From DATJPR01 sp963843525 (GTDB lineage Bacteria; Bacteroidota; Ignavibacteria; UBA10030; UBA6906), in the NCBI GenBank assembly GCA_963843525.1, contig CAWJKM010000002.1, positions 434,001 to 498,000 on the forward strand: DNA of 64,000 bases, written 5' to 3'. The notes beneath the pieces are model-generated. The model was given only the letters and a program-made list of their open reading frames with translations. It was not told where the DNA came from and searched no databases. The position numbers and the translations under genes are program-made. Positions 61,042 to 64,000 of this stretch are shown piece by piece. Within the stretch, counting starts at the first letter, position 1; every line of letters begins with the position of its first letter.

Positions 61042-61479
61042 CTACAGGAGAGCTGACGTGAGATAGAACAGTATGATCGAGAGGGCGACAACCGAGAGAA
61101 CACCATTGAGCAGCGTCATGCGAATTTGGAAGAACCGTTTGTGAGCATAAAGATCCCGATTCACATGCAGGGATGATTTGAAAATCGCCAGGATGCCGCC
61201 GAGCGGCAAAATGAGGAAAAGGAGGAGTGTCATTGCAGGACCGAGACTTCTCTGAATCTCGTCGAACGAAGAAAGCAGGGGGAGATTCCTGTGGAAGAGT
61301 GTTTTCATGGCTGCGCATGCAACCACATACAACGGCAGCGCCACAACCCAGATCATGAGAGCACTAGAGCGCCGCTGAGAAAAGAGCCGTCTGCTTGCCG
61401 CCTCCTGGTGTTTCAGGGGCGGAACATCCGGGATCGTGATTCGGTCGAAGGGTGGTTCACTGTCGCTGTCTGTTATCAT
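61042..61479 (-). CDS. Membrane protein next to the ECF sigma factor, candidate anti-sigma
   Basis: This 145-residue protein has a soluble N-terminus of about 45 residues and three hydrophobic helices (about 41-58, about 81-103, about 121-143). Its start overlaps the sigma gene stop by 23 bases, the usual position of an anti-sigma factor. The N-terminus lacks the H-x3-C-x2-C zinc motif of ZAS anti-sigma factors. Any anti-sigma role is inferred from position only. Confidence 0.6.
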   Translation of the reverse strand: MITDSDSEPPFDRITIPDVPPLKHQEAASRRLFSQRRSSALMIWVVALPLYVVACAAMKTLFHRNLPLLSSFDEIQRSLGPAMTLLLFLILPLGGILAIFKSSLHVNRDLYAHKRFFQIRMTLLNGVLSVVALSIILFYLTSALL

Positions 61480-62074
61480 CTCCGTTTGATCCTTGCTCCC
61501 GCCATTTCTTCCTCAGTTGGGTAGTTCCCCGGGAAAGCAGAGACTTTATCGTCCCCTCCGGCTTGTCGAGAATCTCCGCGATTTCCTTCAGGCTCTTTTT
61601 CTCCACATATCGAAGGGAAAGCACCGACTGATATCGCGGGGCGAGGCGGTCGATTGCTTCCTTCAACCAGCGGTACTGTTGATGTCGCCGGAACTCGGCT
61701 TCGATCTCCGCACGGTCCTCTTCGATACTGGTCGCAAGTGCGCCATCGGCCGGCGCGTCAACAATCCGGATTTCCAGATGAAGTTTTCTCCTGCGGAAAT
61801 GAGCGGAGAGTTCATTCGTCGCGATTCGGTAGAGCCAGGAAGAGAGCCGGATCTCCCGCCATTCGAACTTCGGGAACGAGGCGAACGCCTTTGCGAACGT
61901 ATCAGAAGCGATATCTGCGGCGGCGTGAATATCCGCAGTGCGCCGGAGCGCGTAACCGAAAATAGCCGGGTAGTACCTGTCGAAAATCCTGCTGAACTGA
62001 GCCGGCTCCGACCTGGCTGCCTCGTAGAGCGTTTTATCCGACTCGATGGCTTCCCGCAAATTATCCAGTGGCAT
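61457..62074 (-). CDS. ECF-type RNA polymerase sigma factor
   Basis: This protein has 205 residues from ATG 62074; the frame extends to 62158 but the added leader is not sigma-like. Region 2 is at about 25-95 (FSRIFDRYYPAIFGYALRRTADIHAAADIASDTFAKAFASFPKFEW, then LSSWLYRIATNELSAHFRRRK). Region 4 is at about 140-195 (AIDRLAPRYQSVLSLRYVEKKSLKEIAEILDKPEGTIKSLLSRGTTQLRKKW). It is a sigma70-family group 4 regulator that binds core RNA polymerase and directs it to stress or envelope promoters. Two small membrane protein genes follow in the same operon. Confidence 0.88.
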   Translation of the reverse strand: MPLDNLREAIESDKTLYEAARSEPAQFSRIFDRYYPAIFGYALRRTADIHAAADIASDTFAKAFASFPKFEWREIRLSSWLYRIATNELSAHFRRRKLHLEIRIVDAPADGALATSIEEDRAEIEAEFRRHQQYRWLKEAIDRLAPRYQSVLSLRYVEKKSLKEIAEILDKPEGTIKSLLSRGTTQLRKKWREQGSNGDDNRQRQ

Positions 62075-62160
62075 AGTAGTAGAATACGGAATTGAGCCGA
62101 AGGTTGCAGAATCGCCAATTTTTCTCCGAAAAAGTCCATCGTGACTACCAATTTTCATTA

Positions 62161-62174
62161 TTGGACTGTTCCAA
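62161..62174. promoter_or_regulatory. Palindrome in the MocR/sigma divergent promoter region
   Basis: TTGGA-CTGT-TCCAA has 5-bp arms. It lies between the divergent ECF sigma gene and the MocR regulator gene, 86 bp before the latter's start, in an AT-richer stretch. MocR proteins usually control the divergent or adjacent gene, so an operator is plausible. The element is short and may be chance. Confidence 0.35.
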
Positions 62175-62259
62175 TACTATGTATTTGGCACTTGATTTAA
62201 CAGAATATCGTGATTAGTTTCCACTTGGAGCGTTCCATGTCACCCATAGGGCAATTGGG

Positions 62260-63771
62260 ATGAACATCACGATCGACAAATCTTTGTCGCTTCCCATCTA
62301 CCGTCAGATCCACAGGCAGATACGGGAGATCATTCTGTCCGGCGAACTGCCGACGGGATTCCGCCTGCCGCCGGAACGCCGTCTGGCCGAGGCTGTCGGT
62401 GTCACGCGGACCACGGTCATCAACGCGTATGATCTCCTCAAGTCGGAGGGGCTGGTTGATGCACGTGTCGGACACGGCACCGTCGTGACACCTCCGCGGC
62501 AACCCTATCCGGATGCGGACGAGAACCGCAGTGTGAGCTGGACGCACTACTTCAGGGACGAGGGTCTTCGTTCTCCGGATCCGTTGGTACGCGATCTTCT
62601 CGAAGCCGCATCGCGTCCGGATGTCATCTCCTTCGCGATCGGGCTTCCTTCTCCCACGGATCTCCCGCTAGCGGCCTTCGAAGCCGCCGCGCGGCACGTG
62701 ATTGAAGAGGCCGGACCGCACGCGCTTCTTCAGACACCCACCGAAGGATACGCGCCATTGCGGGAGTCGTTGAGCCGCTGGTTGGTCAAGCGAGGCATGG
62801 TCTGTTCCCCGGATGAGGTCCTGGTGCTTTCCGGATCACAGCAAGGGCTGCATCTCGCCTCGCGGGTATTCCTGAATCCCGGCGACACGGTGATCGTTGA
62901 AGCCCCGACCTACTTCGGCGCGATGGAGGCGTTTCGCAGGGCGGGCGTCCGGTTGCTTCCCGTGCCCACCGATATCGACGGAATGCAGGTGGACATCCTG
63001 GCGTCTCTTCTCCGCCATCACCGGCCGAAGCTGATCTACGTTCAGCCGTCCTTCCAGAATCCTTCGGGTGTCGTCCTGAGTCTGGAGCGCCGGCGGCAGC
63101 TTCTTCAGCTTGCGACGCGGTACGGGATACCGATTCTGGAGGACGACACGTATTCGGAACTTCGGTATGAGGGGACATCCATCCCCACGCTCAAGGCGTT
63201 GGACACGGCAGGACTCGTGATGATGCTCGGGACGTTCTCCAAAATTCTTTTTCCGGGGCTTCGACTTGGCTGGCTGGTTGCCCCGCGCCCGGTCATCCAT
63301 CAGTTCGCACTGGCCAAACAGATCGAAGATCTGCATGCAGGAACGTTCGCGCAAATGGTTGTCGACCGGATGATCCGGCACGGCGATCTCGATGCCCATA
63401 TTTCGGCATCGCGGAGCATCTACAGGGAGAGACGCGATCTCATGGCCGAAGCTCTTGAACGTCACGCGGTGGAAGGGATGACATGGAGGAGTCCGGAGGG
63501 CGGGTTCTATTTCTGGTGTGAATTGCCGCGGCGGGTCGACCGGTCGCGATTGAGCGAGAACGCCGCCGATGAACGGGTGGGCTTTCTGCCGGCGTACCCG
63601 TGCTTTACCGAAGATCCTCCGACAACGCAGATGCGGCTGAGTTTTTCCTTCCCCGCGAGAGAGATGATCGAAGAGGGGATCATCCGGTTGATGAGAGCGG
63701 TGAAGGGATCGTATGCAACACGCGAGCGGGTCTGGGAGAGGCATCAATCGGCGACCAGGCCGCTCGTGTAG
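62260..63771 (+). CDS. MocR-type transcription regulator (GntR winged helix plus aminotransferase domain)
   Basis: This 503-residue protein has an N-terminal GntR winged helix (about 10-75, IYRQIHRQIREIILSGELPTGFRLPPERRLAEAVGVTRTTVINAYDLLKSEG). A fold-type I aminotransferase domain follows, with the PLP lysine K328 in MLGTFSKILFPGLRLGW, substrate-binding 'SGSQQGLHL' and 'VQPSFQNPSG'. MocR proteins sense amino acid or PLP-derived ligands and regulate nearby metabolic genes. It is followed after 45 bp by an aminotransferase gene, the likely target or functional partner. Confidence 0.9.
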   Translation: MNITIDKSLSLPIYRQIHRQIREIILSGELPTGFRLPPERRLAEAVGVTRTTVINAYDLLKSEGLVDARVGHGTVVTPPRQPYPDADENRSVSWTHYFRDEGLRSPDPLVRDLLEAASRPDVISFAIGLPSPTDLPLAAFEAAARHVIEEAGPHALLQTPTEGYAPLRESLSRWLVKRGMVCSPDEVLVLSGSQQGLHLASRVFLNPGDTVIVEAPTYFGAMEAFRRAGVRLLPVPTDIDGMQVDILASLLRHHRPKLIYVQPSFQNPSGVVLSLERRRQLLQLATRYGIPILEDDTYSELRYEGTSIPTLKALDTAGLVMMLGTFSKILFPGLRLGWLVAPRPVIHQFALAKQIEDLHAGTFAQMVVDRMIRHGDLDAHISASRSIYRERRDLMAEALERHAVEGMTWRSPEGGFYFWCELPRRVDRSRLSENAADERVGFLPAYPCFTEDPPTTQMRLSFSFPAREMIEEGIIRLMRAVKGSYATRERVWERHQSATRPLV

Positions 63772-63816
63772 CGGAACGGGACAATCAAGAATCACTACTC
63801 CGAAAGGGAAGCGGCG

Positions 63817-64000
63817 ATGGACGAGAAATTTGCCGCCCGGATGCAAATCCTCAAGGCTTCAGACATTCGCGAGATTCTGAAGATCACCCAGAACCGGGAC
63901 ATCATCTCATTCGCCGGCGGATTGCCTGCCCCCGAATTATTTCCCACAGAACCGCTCGCCGAGTTGTCGGCGGCACTCCTGCGGGAAAGAGGGACGGTTG
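63817..64000 (+). CDS. PLP-dependent aminotransferase, N-terminal part (3' partial)
   Basis: ATG 63817 follows AAAGGGAAG. The visible 61 residues read MDEKFAARMQILKASDIREIL, then DIISFAGGLPAPELFPTEPL, the N-terminal signature of class I/II aminotransferases of the 2-aminoadipate/LysN and MocR-associated type ('ISFAGGLP'). The rest lies beyond the window. Linkage to the MocR regulator suggests common control. Confidence 0.8.
   Translation, partial: MDEKFAARMQILKASDIREILKITQNRDIISFAGGLPAPELFPTEPLAELSAALLRERGTV

Overview
The window reads as a GC-rich chromosome segment from a Gram-negative bacterium of the Bacteroidota/Chlorobi (FCB) side, most like an Ignavibacteria-type lineage. The reasons are five secreted proteins with the 'NPFNP...VYDxLGR...YxYRLxAG...K' C-terminal domain of type IX secretion (T9SS), a PorV/PorQ-like outer-membrane protein, TonB-dependent receptors with an N-terminal carboxypeptidase-regulatory-like domain, and SusC-like uptake without SusD. 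The taxonomic call is inference from gene content; no rRNA or tRNA gene was seen.

Layout. 1-2023: 3' end of a GH3/beta-lactamase fusion and a frameshifted HEAT-repeat gene. 2092-4539: sigma70-like promoter, cobalamin riboswitch and a BtuB-like receptor. 4545-7378: repeat tract, a secreted HEAT protein, a membrane LytTR regulator and a YhhN-family protein. 7504-44786: a 37-kb, all-plus-strand beta-glucan utilization locus. It opens with a binding protein, sensor kinase and sigma54 response regulator joined by overlapping or closely spaced genes. It continues with an SGNH/TPR protein, a circularly permuted GH16 lichenase, GH2, an SSS transporter, a PpiC-like lipoprotein, a CBM protein, a TonB receptor with a large exported partner and a PorV-like protein, GH3, GH16 laminarinase (frameshifted), GH3, an FHS sugar transporter, a GH5-like enzyme, GH3-PA14 and GH5. 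44821-51242 (minus strand): HtrA protease, a small membrane protein, an OmpR/HK pair and a TIGR03790 T9SS protein. 51807-54805: a DUF4145-TM-TonB protein, an H-type lectin and an unrecognised membrane protein. 54815-56898 (minus): GT4 glycosyltransferase and metallophosphoesterase. 57397-60575: a six-hairpin glycosidase-like protein and a TPR protein. 60766-62074 (minus): ECF sigma factor with two small membrane proteins. 62260-end: a MocR regulator and an aminotransferase.

How it works together (inference): beta-1,3/1,4-glucans are cut outside the cell by T9SS-exported and lipoprotein GH16/GH5 enzymes. Oligosaccharides cross the outer membrane through the TonB receptor and its partner, are trimmed by three GH3 enzymes and GH2, and enter by the FHS and SSS transporters. 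The binding protein-kinase-sigma54 regulator triad would sense product; a good -24/-12 sigma54 promoter with an upstream palindrome lies before the GH2 gene.

Two things stand out at the DNA level. A family of short purine-rich repeats (GCAGTAAGCAGTAGG type) sits at gene 3' ends, supplies stop codons for two genes, and similar sequence has entered three T9SS sorting domains at the same point. Three genes each carry a +1 shift that splits an otherwise good protein, which may be real inactivation or consensus error.
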